64,000 nt of DNA from contig CBDICS010000093.1 in NCBI GenBank assembly GCA_965277415.1, forward strand, positions 1 through 64,000. The letters run 5' to 3'. Shown one piece after another: positions 24,321-32,899 of this stretch. Each line of letters opens with the position of its first letter. The stretch's first letter is position 1. Origin of the DNA: JAHDHW01 sp965277415. Lineage in GTDB: Bacteria > Bacteroidota > Bacteroidia > Chitinophagales > Saprospiraceae. Position numbers and translations under genes: made by a program. The notes under the pieces are model-generated. The model saw only the letters and a list, made by a program, of their open reading frames with translations, was not told the origin of the DNA and ran no database searches.

Positions 24321-25517
24321 ATGGCTAAGGAAACGTTTGAAAGGTCAAAGCCTCACCTTAATATAGGTACAATTGGTCACGTAGACCACGGCAAAACAAC
24401 TTTAACGGCAGCTATTACTTTTGTTTTATCCAATGATGGTCTTGCTGAAAAAATGGACTATGATTCAATTGATGCTGCTCCTGAAGAAAAAGAACGTGGT
24501 ATTACAATTAATACAGCACACGTTGAATATGAAACTACGAATCGTCATTATGCTCACGTTGATTGTCCTGGTCACGCGGATTATGTGAAAAACATGGTTA
24601 CTGGAGCTGCCCAGATGGATGGTGCTATTTTAGTAGTAGCAGCTACTGATGGTCCTATGCCACAAACAAGAGAGCACATCCTTCTTGCACGTCAGGTAGG
24701 TGTTCCTGGTATTGTTGTTTTTATGAATAAAGTGGATTTAGTAGATGATGAGGAAATGCTTGAACTAGTAGAAATGGAAGTTCGTGAACTTCTTGATCAA
24801 TATGAATTTAATGGTGATGATGCTTCTATTATTGCAGGTTCTGCACTTAAAGCATTAGAAGGAGATGAAGGTGCTCAAGCTAAAATCAAAGAATTGATGG
24901 AAGCTGTAGATAATGATATCGCTGAGCCAGAGCGTTTAATTGATCAGCCATTCCTTATGCCTATTGAGGATGTATTCTCTATTACTGGTAGAGGTACTGT
25001 TGCAACTGGTCGTATTGAGCGTGGTGTAATCAACACAGGTAACCCTGTAGAGATTGTAGGAATGATGAAAGAAGGTGAAAAACCTTTAACATCTACAGTG
25101 ACTGGTGTTGAGATGTTCCGTAAGATTTTAACTCGTGGAGAAGCTGGTGATAATGCTGGTATCCTTCTTAGAGGTATAGATAAAGAAGCAATTAAGAGAG
25201 GAATGGTAATTTGTGCTCCTAATTCAGTAAGCCCACACAAACACTTCAAATGTGAAGTTTATGTGTTGAGTAAAGATGAAGGAGGAAGACATACACCTTT
25301 CTTTAATGGTTACAGACCTCAGTTTTATTTCCGAACCACTGATGTAACAGGTGATGTGAATCTACCTGAGGGTGTTGAAATGGTAATGCCTGGAGATAAT
25401 GTTTCTCTAGAAGTAAAACTATTAAATACTATTGCAATGGAGAAAGGATTGCGTTTTGCAATTCGTGAAGGTGGTAGAACAGTTGGTGCAGGTCAGGTAA
25501 CAGAAATTATTGAATAA
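24321..25517 (+). CDS. tuf: Elongation factor Tu
   Basis: A 398-residue translation GTPase that brings aminoacyl-tRNA to the ribosome. GTP-binding motifs are intact: GHVDHGKTT (about 19-27), the switch-I motif RGITINTAHVEY, DCPGHADYVKNM (about 81-92), NKVD (about 136-139) and SALKAL. The C-terminal beta domains end with RFAIREGGRTVGAGQVTEII. It sits inside the conserved tRNA-tuf-tRNA-secE order. Confidence 0.99.
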   Translation: MAKETFERSKPHLNIGTIGHVDHGKTTLTAAITFVLSNDGLAEKMDYDSIDAAPEEKERGITINTAHVEYETTNRHYAHVDCPGHADYVKNMVTGAAQMDGAILVVAATDGPMPQTREHILLARQVGVPGIVVFMNKVDLVDDEEMLELVEMEVRELLDQYEFNGDDASIIAGSALKALEGDEGAQAKIKELMEAVDNDIAEPERLIDQPFLMPIEDVFSITGRGTVATGRIERGVINTGNPVEIVGMMKEGEKPLTSTVTGVEMFRKILTRGEAGDNAGILLRGIDKEAIKRGMVICAPNSVSPHKHFKCEVYVLSKDEGGRHTPFFNGYRPQFYFRTTDVTGDVNLPEGVEMVMPGDNVSLEVKLLNTIAMEKGLRFAIREGGRTVGAGQVTEIIE

Positions 25518-25570
25518 TAGCAACTGAAGATCAGTTCCTAGTATAATAAATTTTCATATGACCTTGGTCG

Positions 25571-25606
25571 AGGAATTCCTAGCGCAAAAAGTGCATAGGA
25601 ATTCCT
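25571..25606 (+). terminator. Hairpin after tuf
   Basis: AGGAATTCCTA (25571-25581) pairs with TAGGAATTCCT (25596-25606), an 11-bp stem. There is no long T tract after it, so it may be a partial terminator or a processing site before tRNA-Trp and secE. Confidence 0.55.
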
Positions 25607-25653
25607 TGTTTACCATATTTTTAATAGCATGTTAAACTAAAGGTCATTGATTT

Positions 25654-25726
<73 letters not shown>

Positions 25727-25746
25727 CTAATGAATATAAAATTAGA

Positions 25747-25935
25747 ATGGATAAAATTAGACTTTATATTGTTGAAAGTTATAATGAGCTGATTAATAAG
25801 GTTACATGGCCTACTTGGGCAAGCCTTCAAAGTAGTACCATTCTTGTATTGGTTGCTTCGTTAATTATTGCTATTGTAATCTTTTTTATGGATTTAATTT
25901 CAAAGCAAACACTCGATTTTGTTTATTCGATATAA
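25747..25935 (+). CDS. secE: Preprotein translocase subunit SecE
   Basis: A 62-residue single-span SecE. I start it at the ATG at 25747, because the open frame upstream of it runs into tRNA-Trp. The conserved amphipathic part INKVTWPTWASLQSST (about 17-32) is followed by one transmembrane helix (ILVLVASLIIAIVIFFMDLI). It stabilises SecY in the protein-conducting channel. nusG follows 28 nt downstream. Confidence 0.96.
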   Translation: MDKIRLYIVESYNELINKVTWPTWASLQSSTILVLVASLIIAIVIFFMDLISKQTLDFVYSI

Positions 25936-25963
25936 ACGGTTTGAAATTAATTAATGCTCTAAA

Positions 25964-26524
25964 ATGACTCCCTCTATGAGCGAAGAGAAAAAATGGTACT
26001 CCCTCAGAGTGATCAGCGGTAAAGAAAAAAAGATTAAAGAAAGGATTGAACTTGAAGTTCAACGTTCTGGGTGGAATGATTTTATTACTCAGGTATTAGT
26101 ACCATCTGAAAAAGTATATAAAATTAGGAATGGAAAAAAGGTTATCCTCGAAAGAAATATCTTGCCCGGATATATCCTTGTAGAAGCTGATCCAAAGAAA
26201 TTTAGCGGAGATATGGTGCAAACTATTGCCAATATTCCTAATGTAATTCATTTCTTAGGCCGAAATAATCCAATACCTATGCAACAAGCTGAAGCTAATC
26301 GTATGCTAGGTAAAGTAGATGATTCTCAAGATATTGGAGAAGCATTAATCGAGCCATTTATAGTCGGAGAAACTGTCAAAATTGTAGATGGTCCATTCAA
26401 TGAATTTGTTGGAGATATCCAAGAAGTAAATGAAGAAAAGAAAAAATTGAAAGTTATAGTGAAGATTTTTGGTAGAGGAACAGAAGTGGAACTTAATTTT
26501 ATGCAGGTAGAGAAACAATCATAG
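25964..26524 (+). CDS. nusG: Transcription termination/antitermination protein NusG
   Basis: A 186-residue NusG. The NGN domain (KWYSLRVISGKEKKIKERIE, LPGYILVEA, VIHFLGRNNPIPM) is followed by the KOW domain (GETVKIVDGPFNEFVGDIQE). It couples RNA polymerase with the ribosome and affects elongation and Rho action. An alternative start at codon 5 (25976) would give 182 residues. Confidence 0.97.
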   Translation: MTPSMSEEKKWYSLRVISGKEKKIKERIELEVQRSGWNDFITQVLVPSEKVYKIRNGKKVILERNILPGYILVEADPKKFSGDMVQTIANIPNVIHFLGRNNPIPMQQAEANRMLGKVDDSQDIGEALIEPFIVGETVKIVDGPFNEFVGDIQEVNEEKKKLKVIVKIFGRGTEVELNFMQVEKQS

Positions 26525-26595
26525 ATAATTCATAATCAGACTTTAGTCTCAAAAAGAGAGCTTCCCTAGAGTCAACATTTAAATAAATTTAAATA

Positions 26596-27051
26596 ATGGC
26601 AAAAGAAGTAGGTGGTTTTATAAAACTTCAAGTAAAAGGTGGACAAGCAAATCCAGCTCCTCCTGTCGGACCTGCATTGGGTGCGAAAGGGGTTAATATT
26701 ATGGAGTTTTGTAAAAGATTTAATGCTCAAACACAGGATCAGCCAGGTAAAGTTTTACCCGTTGTTATTACTGTGTTCAAAGATAAGTCATTCAGCTTTA
26801 TAATTAAAACGCCTCCAGCTGCAGTTCAGCTTTTGGAAGCGGCTAAATTAAAAAAAGGCTCACCAGAATCTAACCGTACTAAAGTCGGATCTGTCACTTG
26901 GGATCAAGTAAGAGAGATCGCAGAAAGTAAAATGGTAGATTTAAATGCTTTTAGTGTAGAATCAGGTATGAAGATGGTAGCTGGTACGGCTAGAAGTATG
27001 GGAGTTAATGTAAAAGGAACTCCTCCTTGGGAAACCAATGAAGCTGAATAA
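26596..27051 (+). CDS. rplK: 50S ribosomal protein L11
   Basis: A 151-residue L11 with the typical KLQVKGGQANPAPPVGPALG near the N-terminus and SVESGMKMVAGTARSMGV near the C-terminus. It binds the GTPase-centre region of 23S rRNA. A small hairpin (CTGC-AATG-GCAG followed by TTTTTT, about 27061-27079) lies between this gene and rplA. Confidence 0.98.
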   Translation: MAKEVGGFIKLQVKGGQANPAPPVGPALGAKGVNIMEFCKRFNAQTQDQPGKVLPVVITVFKDKSFSFIIKTPPAAVQLLEAAKLKKGSPESNRTKVGSVTWDQVREIAESKMVDLNAFSVESGMKMVAGTARSMGVNVKGTPPWETNEAE

Positions 27052-27137
27052 AAAAAATAACTGCAATGGCAGTTTTTTGTAGGGAGTCCCGATAGAATCA
27101 TCAGGACGCTAATTACCTCACCTTAAATAACATTCGA

Positions 27138-27830
27138 ATGGCAAAAAAGTCAAAAAAAAGAACCGCCGCAGAAGCTAAAGTTGATGCAGAAAAGCTCTAT
27201 TCTTTAGATGAAGCGATGGCTCTTGTAAAAGAAGTTAACACAACTAAATTCGATGCTTCCGTTGATGTTCACATCAGATTGGGTATCGATCCTCGAAAAG
27301 CCGACCAAGCGCTAAGAGGAACTGTTTCATTACCGCATGGTACAGGTAAGACTAAACGTGTTCTGGTACTTTGTACTCCTGATAAAGAAGAAGAGGCAAA
27401 AGCTGCTGGTGCAGATTATGTTGGTTTAGATGAATATGTTAAGAAAATTCAAGGTGGATGGACTGACATAGATGTAGTAATCGCTGCGCCTAATGTAATG
27501 GCACATGTAGGAAGAATTGGTCGAATACTTGGACCTCGTGGTTTAATGCCTAATCCTAAAACAGGTACTGTTACACCTAATGTAGGTTCTGCTGTATCTG
27601 AAGTGAAAAAAGGTAAAATTTCCTTTAGAGTAGATAAGTTTGGAATTATTCACAATTCAATAGGACGAGTTTCTTTTTCTCCTACTAATCTAGTAGGTAA
27701 TGCAAGAGAACTTATTGATACTATTGTGAGGTTAAAACCTTCCTCTGCAAAGGGAACATATATGAAATCACTTACCGTGGCAAGTACAATGAGCCCCGGA
27801 ATAAAAGTGGATACGAAATCTATTAAGTAA
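27138..27830 (+). CDS. rplA: 50S ribosomal protein L1
   Basis: A 230-residue L1, full length. Motifs include LGIDPRKADQALRGTVSLPH, GRILGPRGLMPNPKTGTVT and a lysine-rich segment with GKISFRVDKFGIIHN. It forms the L1 stalk and in many bacteria represses its own operon. It lies 22 nt before rplJ. Confidence 0.98.
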   Translation: MAKKSKKRTAAEAKVDAEKLYSLDEAMALVKEVNTTKFDASVDVHIRLGIDPRKADQALRGTVSLPHGTGKTKRVLVLCTPDKEEEAKAAGADYVGLDEYVKKIQGGWTDIDVVIAAPNVMAHVGRIGRILGPRGLMPNPKTGTVTPNVGSAVSEVKKGKISFRVDKFGIIHNSIGRVSFSPTNLVGNARELIDTIVRLKPSSAKGTYMKSLTVASTMSPGIKVDTKSIK

Positions 27831-27852
27831 CAAGAATTTAAACTATCTAGCA

Positions 27853-28380
27853 ATGACAAGAGCAGAAAAAACAACTGCAATCGCGGAATTAAAGGAGAAG
27901 TTTAGTAATAGTTCATTCTTTTACTTAACTGATTCTTCTACGCTTACAGTCGAACAAGTAAACAAACTTAGAGGACTGTGCTACGAAAAAGGTGTTGAAA
28001 TGAAAGTTGTTAAAAACACCTTAGCAATAAAAGCACTGGAGGATGCTCCAGAAGAAAAAGGCTATGCTGAATTATATCAAGCTTTAAAAGGACCAACCGC
28101 TATCATGTTTACTGATACAGCAAATGTTCCTGCTAAACTGATCGAAGAATTCAGAAAAACCTCTGAGCGACCACTTATTAAAGCAGCATATATTGACACT
28201 GCTGTTTATTTGGGTGATGATCAGCTCAAAAACTTGACACTACTTAAATCTAAAGAGGATTTAATCGGAGAGATTATTACTTTATTACAATCTCCAGCGA
28301 AAAACGTTATCAGCGCGCTTCAATCCGGTGGATCAACTATCTCTGGCTTGTTAAAAGCTTTAGAAGAAAGAGGTGAGTAG
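27853..28380 (+). CDS. rplJ: 50S ribosomal protein L10
   Basis: A 175-residue L10 (N-terminal EKTTAIAELKEKFSNSSFFY, middle LRGLCYEKGVEMKVVKNTLA, GPTAIMF). It is the base of the L7/L12 stalk. Only 22 nt separate it from rplA, so there is no room for the long L10 leader found in some bacteria. Confidence 0.97.
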   Translation: MTRAEKTTAIAELKEKFSNSSFFYLTDSSTLTVEQVNKLRGLCYEKGVEMKVVKNTLAIKALEDAPEEKGYAELYQALKGPTAIMFTDTANVPAKLIEEFRKTSERPLIKAAYIDTAVYLGDDQLKNLTLLKSKEDLIGEIITLLQSPAKNVISALQSGGSTISGLLKALEERGE

Positions 28381-28453
28381 TATTTAATTATGGCTTCCAA
28401 GCTTTACGTTCATATAAGAAATAATTTAATTAAAATTTAAAAAACTGTTCAAA

Positions 28454-28834
28454 ATGGCAGATTTAAAAGCTTTCGCAGAGCAACTTGTTAATCTTACTGT
28501 AAAAGAAGTAAGCGAGCTTGCTGATATCCTGAAAGATGAATACGGTATAGAACCTGCAGCAGCAGCTGTAGCAGTAGCAGCAGCACCAGGTGCTGGAGGC
28601 GGTGACGCAGCAGCAGCAGAGAAGACTGAATTTGATGTGATTTTAAATTCAGCTGGAGCAGCTAAACTTAAGGTTGTAAAAGAAGTTAAGACTATTACAG
28701 GTCTTGGTCTTAAAGAAGCTAAAGAATTAGTTGATGGCGCCCCAGGTCCTATTAAGGAAGGAATTCCTAAAGAAGAAGCTGAAACTATCAAAGCTGCGCT
28801 TGAAGCTGTTGGTGCTGAAGTTGAATTGAAATAA
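28454..28834 (+). CDS. rplL: 50S ribosomal protein L7/L12
   Basis: A 126-residue acidic stalk protein: N-terminal dimerisation domain, alanine-rich hinge (about 36-56, with AAAAVAVAAAPGAGG) and C-terminal domain with KLKVVKEVKTITGLGLKEAK and GIPKEEAETIKAALEAVGA. It recruits translation factors. Confidence 0.98.
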   Translation: MADLKAFAEQLVNLTVKEVSELADILKDEYGIEPAAAAVAVAAAPGAGGGDAAAAEKTEFDVILNSAGAAKLKVVKEVKTITGLGLKEAKELVDGAPGPIKEGIPKEEAETIKAALEAVGAEVELK

Positions 28835-28904
28835 TTCGAATTCTTACACCAAAGCTAATCAATGACTAGAATTTTAAGTTCTATAGCAACTCAAATCTGA
28901 TAAG

Positions 28905-28938
28905 AGGCTTAGCCAGTATTTATATGCTGGCTAGGCCT
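28905..28938 (+). promoter_or_regulatory. Stem-loop in the rplL-rpoB gap (attenuator or processing site)
   Basis: AGGCTTAGCCAG (28905-28916) pairs with CTGGCTAGGCCT (28927-28938), 12 bp with one G-U pair and a 10-nt loop. No T run follows. Its position is that of the attenuator/RNase III site of the E. coli rplL-rpoB gap, but the sequence is unrelated. Confidence 0.5.
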
Positions 28939-29022
28939 ATTGTCGTACTATTCAGTATTTGTACTTTACATATATGTTTTAGTGTTTTGTTTTTCCCTAA
29001 AACATAAAATAACACTTTATAA

Positions 29023-32000
29023 ATGGCATCTAAAGGTATCGCTCAAGCACATGCAGCACGTGTTTCTTTTGGGAAAATTAAACTTGGCTCTGCATATCCG
29101 GATTTGCTTGAAATCCAATTGAAATCTTTCAAAGAGTTTTTTCAACTTGAGACCACTCCTGAAAACAGGATGAATGAAGGACTTTATAGAGTTTTTCAAG
29201 AAAACTTCCCTATTACTGACGCTAGGAATATTTTTGTCCTCGAATTTTTGGATTACTTTGTTGATCCGCCCAGGTATAGTATTGAAGAATGTATGCAACG
29301 GGGGCTTACTTATAGCGTACCGCTGAAAGCTAAACTTCGTCTTTCTTGTAATGATGAAGAGCATGTAGACTTTCAGACTATTGTTCAAGATGTATTTTTA
29401 GGGAATATCCCATATATGACCCCAAAAGGTACATTTGTAATTAATGGAGCGGAACGTGTAATCGTTTCTCAATTACACAGATCTCCAGGTGTTTTCTTTG
29501 GACAAAGTTTTCACCCAAATGGTACTAAAATTTACTCCGCAAGAGTCATTCCTTTCAAAGGGGCTTGGATGGAGTTTGCAACAGATATTAATACGGTTAT
29601 GTATGCTTACATCGACCGTAAGAAAAAATTCCCAGTTACTACACTTCTAAGAGCAATTGGATATGATTCTGATAAGTCAATCCTTGATTTGTTTGATCTT
29701 GCAGAAGAAATTCCAGCAACTAAAAAAGATCTTCAAAAAGCTATAGGAAGAAAACTTGCTGCTCGTGTTCTCCGAAAATGGACAGAGGATTTTGTTGATG
29801 AGGATACAGGAGAAGTAGTAACCATTGAAAGAAATGAAATTATTCTCGAAAGAGACGTGATTCTTGATGAAGTAAATATCGCTTTAGTTACTGAAGCTGA
29901 AACAGAAACAGTGATTCTTCAAAGAGAAGATATTGATGTAGATTATTCTATTATCTATAACACCCTTCAGAAAGATCCTTCCAGTTCTGAAATGGAAGCC
30001 GTCCAATATATCTATCGTCAACTTCGTGGAACTGATCCACCTGATGAAGAAACTGCACGTGGTATTATTGACAAATTGTTCTTTTCTGATAAAAGATATA
30101 ATCTTGGTGAAGTAGGACGATATAAAATCAATCGTAAGCTTAAACTTGAAACAGATAAAGATGTATTGGTTTTAACCAAAGAAGATATCATCTTGATCGT
30201 CAAGTACTTGGTTAACTTAATGAACCAAAAAGCTGAAATTGATGATATTGATCATTTAAGTAATCGTAGAGTAAGAACGGTTGGTGAACAATTATATGCT
30301 CAATTTGGAGTTGGTCTAGCTCGTATGGCTAGGACGATTAGAGAACGAATGAATGTTCGGGATAATGAGGTATTTACTCCGATTGATTTAATTAATGCAA
30401 GAACACTTTCTTCCGTAATTAACTCATTCTTCGGAACGAGCCAGCTTTCTCAATTCTTAGATCAAACCAATCCACTGTCTGAAATTACGCATAAAAGGCG
30501 TATATCGGCTTTAGGACCAGGAGGTTTATCAAGAGAACGTGCAGGTTTCGAGGTACGGGATGTTCATTATTCTCATTACGGTCGATTATGTACAATTGAA
30601 ACACCGGAGGGACCTAATATTGGATTGATTTCTACACTTTGTGTTCACGCAAAAGTGAATAAAATGGGGTTCTTGGAAACGCCATATAGAAAAGTCAAAA
30701 AAGGCGTAGTAGATGTAAAATCTGAAGCTGAGTATTTATCAGCAGAAGGAGAGGATTTTAAAAAGATTGCACAAGCAAATGCTCCTATTGATCCAAAAGG
30801 AGCGTTTATTTCAGATAGAATTAAATGTAGAGAGCATGGTGATTTCCCTGTATTGACACCTGTAGAGGTAGAGTACATGGATGTTGCGCCTAATCAAATT
30901 GTTGGAGTTTCTGCTTCGATGATTCCTTTCTTAGAGAATGATGATGCGAATAGAGCTTTGATGGGATCAAACATGCAGCGTCAGGCAGTTCCATTAATCA
31001 AGCCTAGTTCACCAATTGTAGGAACTGGTTTGGAAGGAAAAGTAGCCATTGACTCTCGAATGTTGATTAATGCAGAAGGAGATGGTGTCGTTGAATATGT
31101 TGATGCGAATGAGGTAGTGATTCGATATGATAGATCTGATGAAGACCAATTGGTCTCATTTGAAGATAATCGAAAAGCATATAAACTGATTAAGTTCAAA
31201 CGAACGAATCAAGGAACTTGTATTAACCTTAAGCCCATTGTTAGAAAAGGGCTTAGAGTGAAAAAAGGTCAAATCTTATGTGATGGTTATGCAACAGATC
31301 GTGGCGAATTAGCACTAGGTCAAAACCTTAAGGTAGCATTTATGCCTTGGAAAGGATACAACTTTGAGGATGCCATTGTATTATCTGAAAGAGTAGTACG
31401 AGAAGACATTTTCACTTCACTTCATATTGAGCATTTTGAATTAGATGTTAGAGATACTAAACTAGGAGAAGAGGAATTGACGAATGATATTCCTAATGTT
31501 AGTGAAGATGCTACTAAAGATTTAGATGAAAACGGAATAATCCGTGTTGGAGCCTGGATTAAGGAAGGAGATATCCTGATTGGAAAAATTACTCCAAAAG
31601 GAGAATCTGATCCTACGCCAGAAGAAAAATTACTTCGTGCCATCTTTGGAGATAAAGCAGGTGATGTAAAAGATGCTTCTTTAAAAGCGCCTCCTTCAAC
31701 AAAGGGGATCATTATCAATAAGCAATTATTTGCGAGAGCGAAAAAAGATAAGGTTCAAAAAGCACAAGAGAAGGAATTACTTTCTAAACTTGATGATCAG
31801 CATGCTATTGCTATCAATGAGTTGAAAACAATTCTTGTTGATAAGCTTTTGACGCTTATAAAAGGCAAAGTATCTCAAGGTGTTAAGAGTATTTATAATG
31901 AGGTAATGATCCAGAATGGAACTAAGTTTAATAGTGCTGTTCTTAAACGGATTGATTACACTACTGTAGATTATTCTAATTGGACAGATGATGCACATAT

Positions 32001-32841
32001 TAATGGCTTGATTGCTCGCTTATTGCATAACTATAGTATCAAAGTAAATGAAGAAGTAGGTCGATACAAAAGAGAAAAATTCAATATTAGTATTGGTGAT
32101 GAATTACCAGCAGGAGTATTAAAGCTTGCTAAAGTTTATTTAGCTAAGAAGCGTAAACTTAAAGTAGGTGATAAACTTGCAGGACGTCATGGAAATAAAG
32201 GTATTGTTTCCAGAATAGTTCGTCATGAAGATATGCCATTCCTTGAAGATGGGACACCAGTAGATATTGTTCTTAATCCTCTAGGAGTACCTTCTCGGAT
32301 GAATTTAGGACAGATTTTCGAAACAGTTTTAGGCTGGGCAGGAGAAAAACTAGACATGAAATTTGCTACACCAATTTTTGATGGAGCAAAATCAGATGAG
32401 ATTGAGGAGTATATTAAAGAAGCGGATTTGCCAGCATTTGGTCAAACTTACCTAAGTGACGGAGAGACAGGAGATAGATTCCACCAGCAAGCGACTGTTG
32501 GAGTAATCTACATGTTGAAACTTTCACATATGGTAGATGATAAGATGCATGCTCGTTCTATTGGACCATACTCATTGATTACACAACAACCACTTGGTGG
32601 TAAAGCACAATTTGGTGGTCAGCGTTTTGGAGAGATGGAGGTATGGGCACTAGAAGCATTTGGTGCAGCTAATATCTTACAAGAGTTGTTGACGATTAAG
32701 TCAGATGATATCGTTGGTAGAGCCAAAGCTTATGAAGCAATAGTAAAAGGCGATAATTTGCCCGATCCTAATATTCCTGAATCTTTCAATGTATTGATTC
32801 ACGAGCTTCGAGGATTAGCTCTAGATGTGAAATTTGATTAA
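29023..32841 (+). CDS. rpoB: DNA-directed RNA polymerase subunit beta
   Basis: A 1272-residue RpoB. Recognisable parts: GAERVIVSQLHRSPGVFF, the rifampicin pocket (FGTSQLSQFLDQTNPLSE and HKRRISALGPGGL), GLISTLCVHAKVN, GQNLKVAFMPWKGYNFEDAI, KLAGRHGNKGIVS and the C-terminal AQFGGQRFGEMEVWALEAFG. In the rifampicin pocket I see the usual susceptible-type residues D, H and S. It lies 58 nt before rpoC. Confidence 0.99.
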   Translation: MASKGIAQAHAARVSFGKIKLGSAYPDLLEIQLKSFKEFFQLETTPENRMNEGLYRVFQENFPITDARNIFVLEFLDYFVDPPRYSIEECMQRGLTYSVPLKAKLRLSCNDEEHVDFQTIVQDVFLGNIPYMTPKGTFVINGAERVIVSQLHRSPGVFFGQSFHPNGTKIYSARVIPFKGAWMEFATDINTVMYAYIDRKKKFPVTTLLRAIGYDSDKSILDLFDLAEEIPATKKDLQKAIGRKLAARVLRKWTEDFVDEDTGEVVTIERNEIILERDVILDEVNIALVTEAETETVILQREDIDVDYSIIYNTLQKDPSSSEMEAVQYIYRQLRGTDPPDEETARGIIDKLFFSDKRYNLGEVGRYKINRKLKLETDKDVLVLTKEDIILIVKYLVNLMNQKAEIDDIDHLSNRRVRTVGEQLYAQFGVGLARMARTIRERMNVRDNEVFTPIDLINARTLSSVINSFFGTSQLSQFLDQTNPLSEITHKRRISALGPGGLSRERAGFEVRDVHYSHYGRLCTIETPEGPNIGLISTLCVHAKVNKMGFLETPYRKVKKGVVDVKSEAEYLSAEGEDFKKIAQANAPIDPKGAFISDRIKCREHGDFPVLTPVEVEYMDVAPNQIVGVSASMIPFLENDDANRALMGSNMQRQAVPLIKPSSPIVGTGLEGKVAIDSRMLINAEGDGVVEYVDANEVVIRYDRSDEDQLVSFEDNRKAYKLIKFKRTNQGTCINLKPIVRKGLRVKKGQILCDGYATDRGELALGQNLKVAFMPWKGYNFEDAIVLSERVVREDIFTSLHIEHFELDVRDTKLGEEELTNDIPNVSEDATKDLDENGIIRVGAWIKEGDILIGKITPKGESDPTPEEKLLRAIFGDKAGDVKDASLKAPPSTKGIIINKQLFARAKKDKVQKAQEKELLSKLDDQHAIAINELKTILVDKLLTLIKGKVSQGVKSIYNEVMIQNGTKFNSAVLKRIDYTTVDYSNWTDDAHINGLIARLLHNYSIKVNEEVGRYKREKFNISIGDELPAGVLKLAKVYLAKKRKLKVGDKLAGRHGNKGIVSRIVRHEDMPFLEDGTPVDIVLNPLGVPSRMNLGQIFETVLGWAGEKLDMKFATPIFDGAKSDEIEEYIKEADLPAFGQTYLSDGETGDRFHQQATVGVIYMLKLSHMVDDKMHARSIGPYSLITQQPLGGKAQFGGQRFGEMEVWALEAFGAANILQELLTIKSDDIVGRAKAYEAIVKGDNLPDPNIPESFNVLIHELRGLALDVKFD

Positions 32842-32899
32842 AAAATACCTTTGTTAAGAAAGTAAGTTTATACTTTTTTTGCAATCCAAATATTTTGAT

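Noticed and set aside
27052..27137. L1- or L10-binding leader in the rplK-rplA gap
   Set aside because: Only a short CTGC/GCAG hairpin is visible; I cannot match it to a known ribosomal-protein leader.
28426..28791. Open frame antisense to rplL
   Set aside because: It arises from the alanine-rich, codon-biased hinge of rplL; no independent start context or homology.
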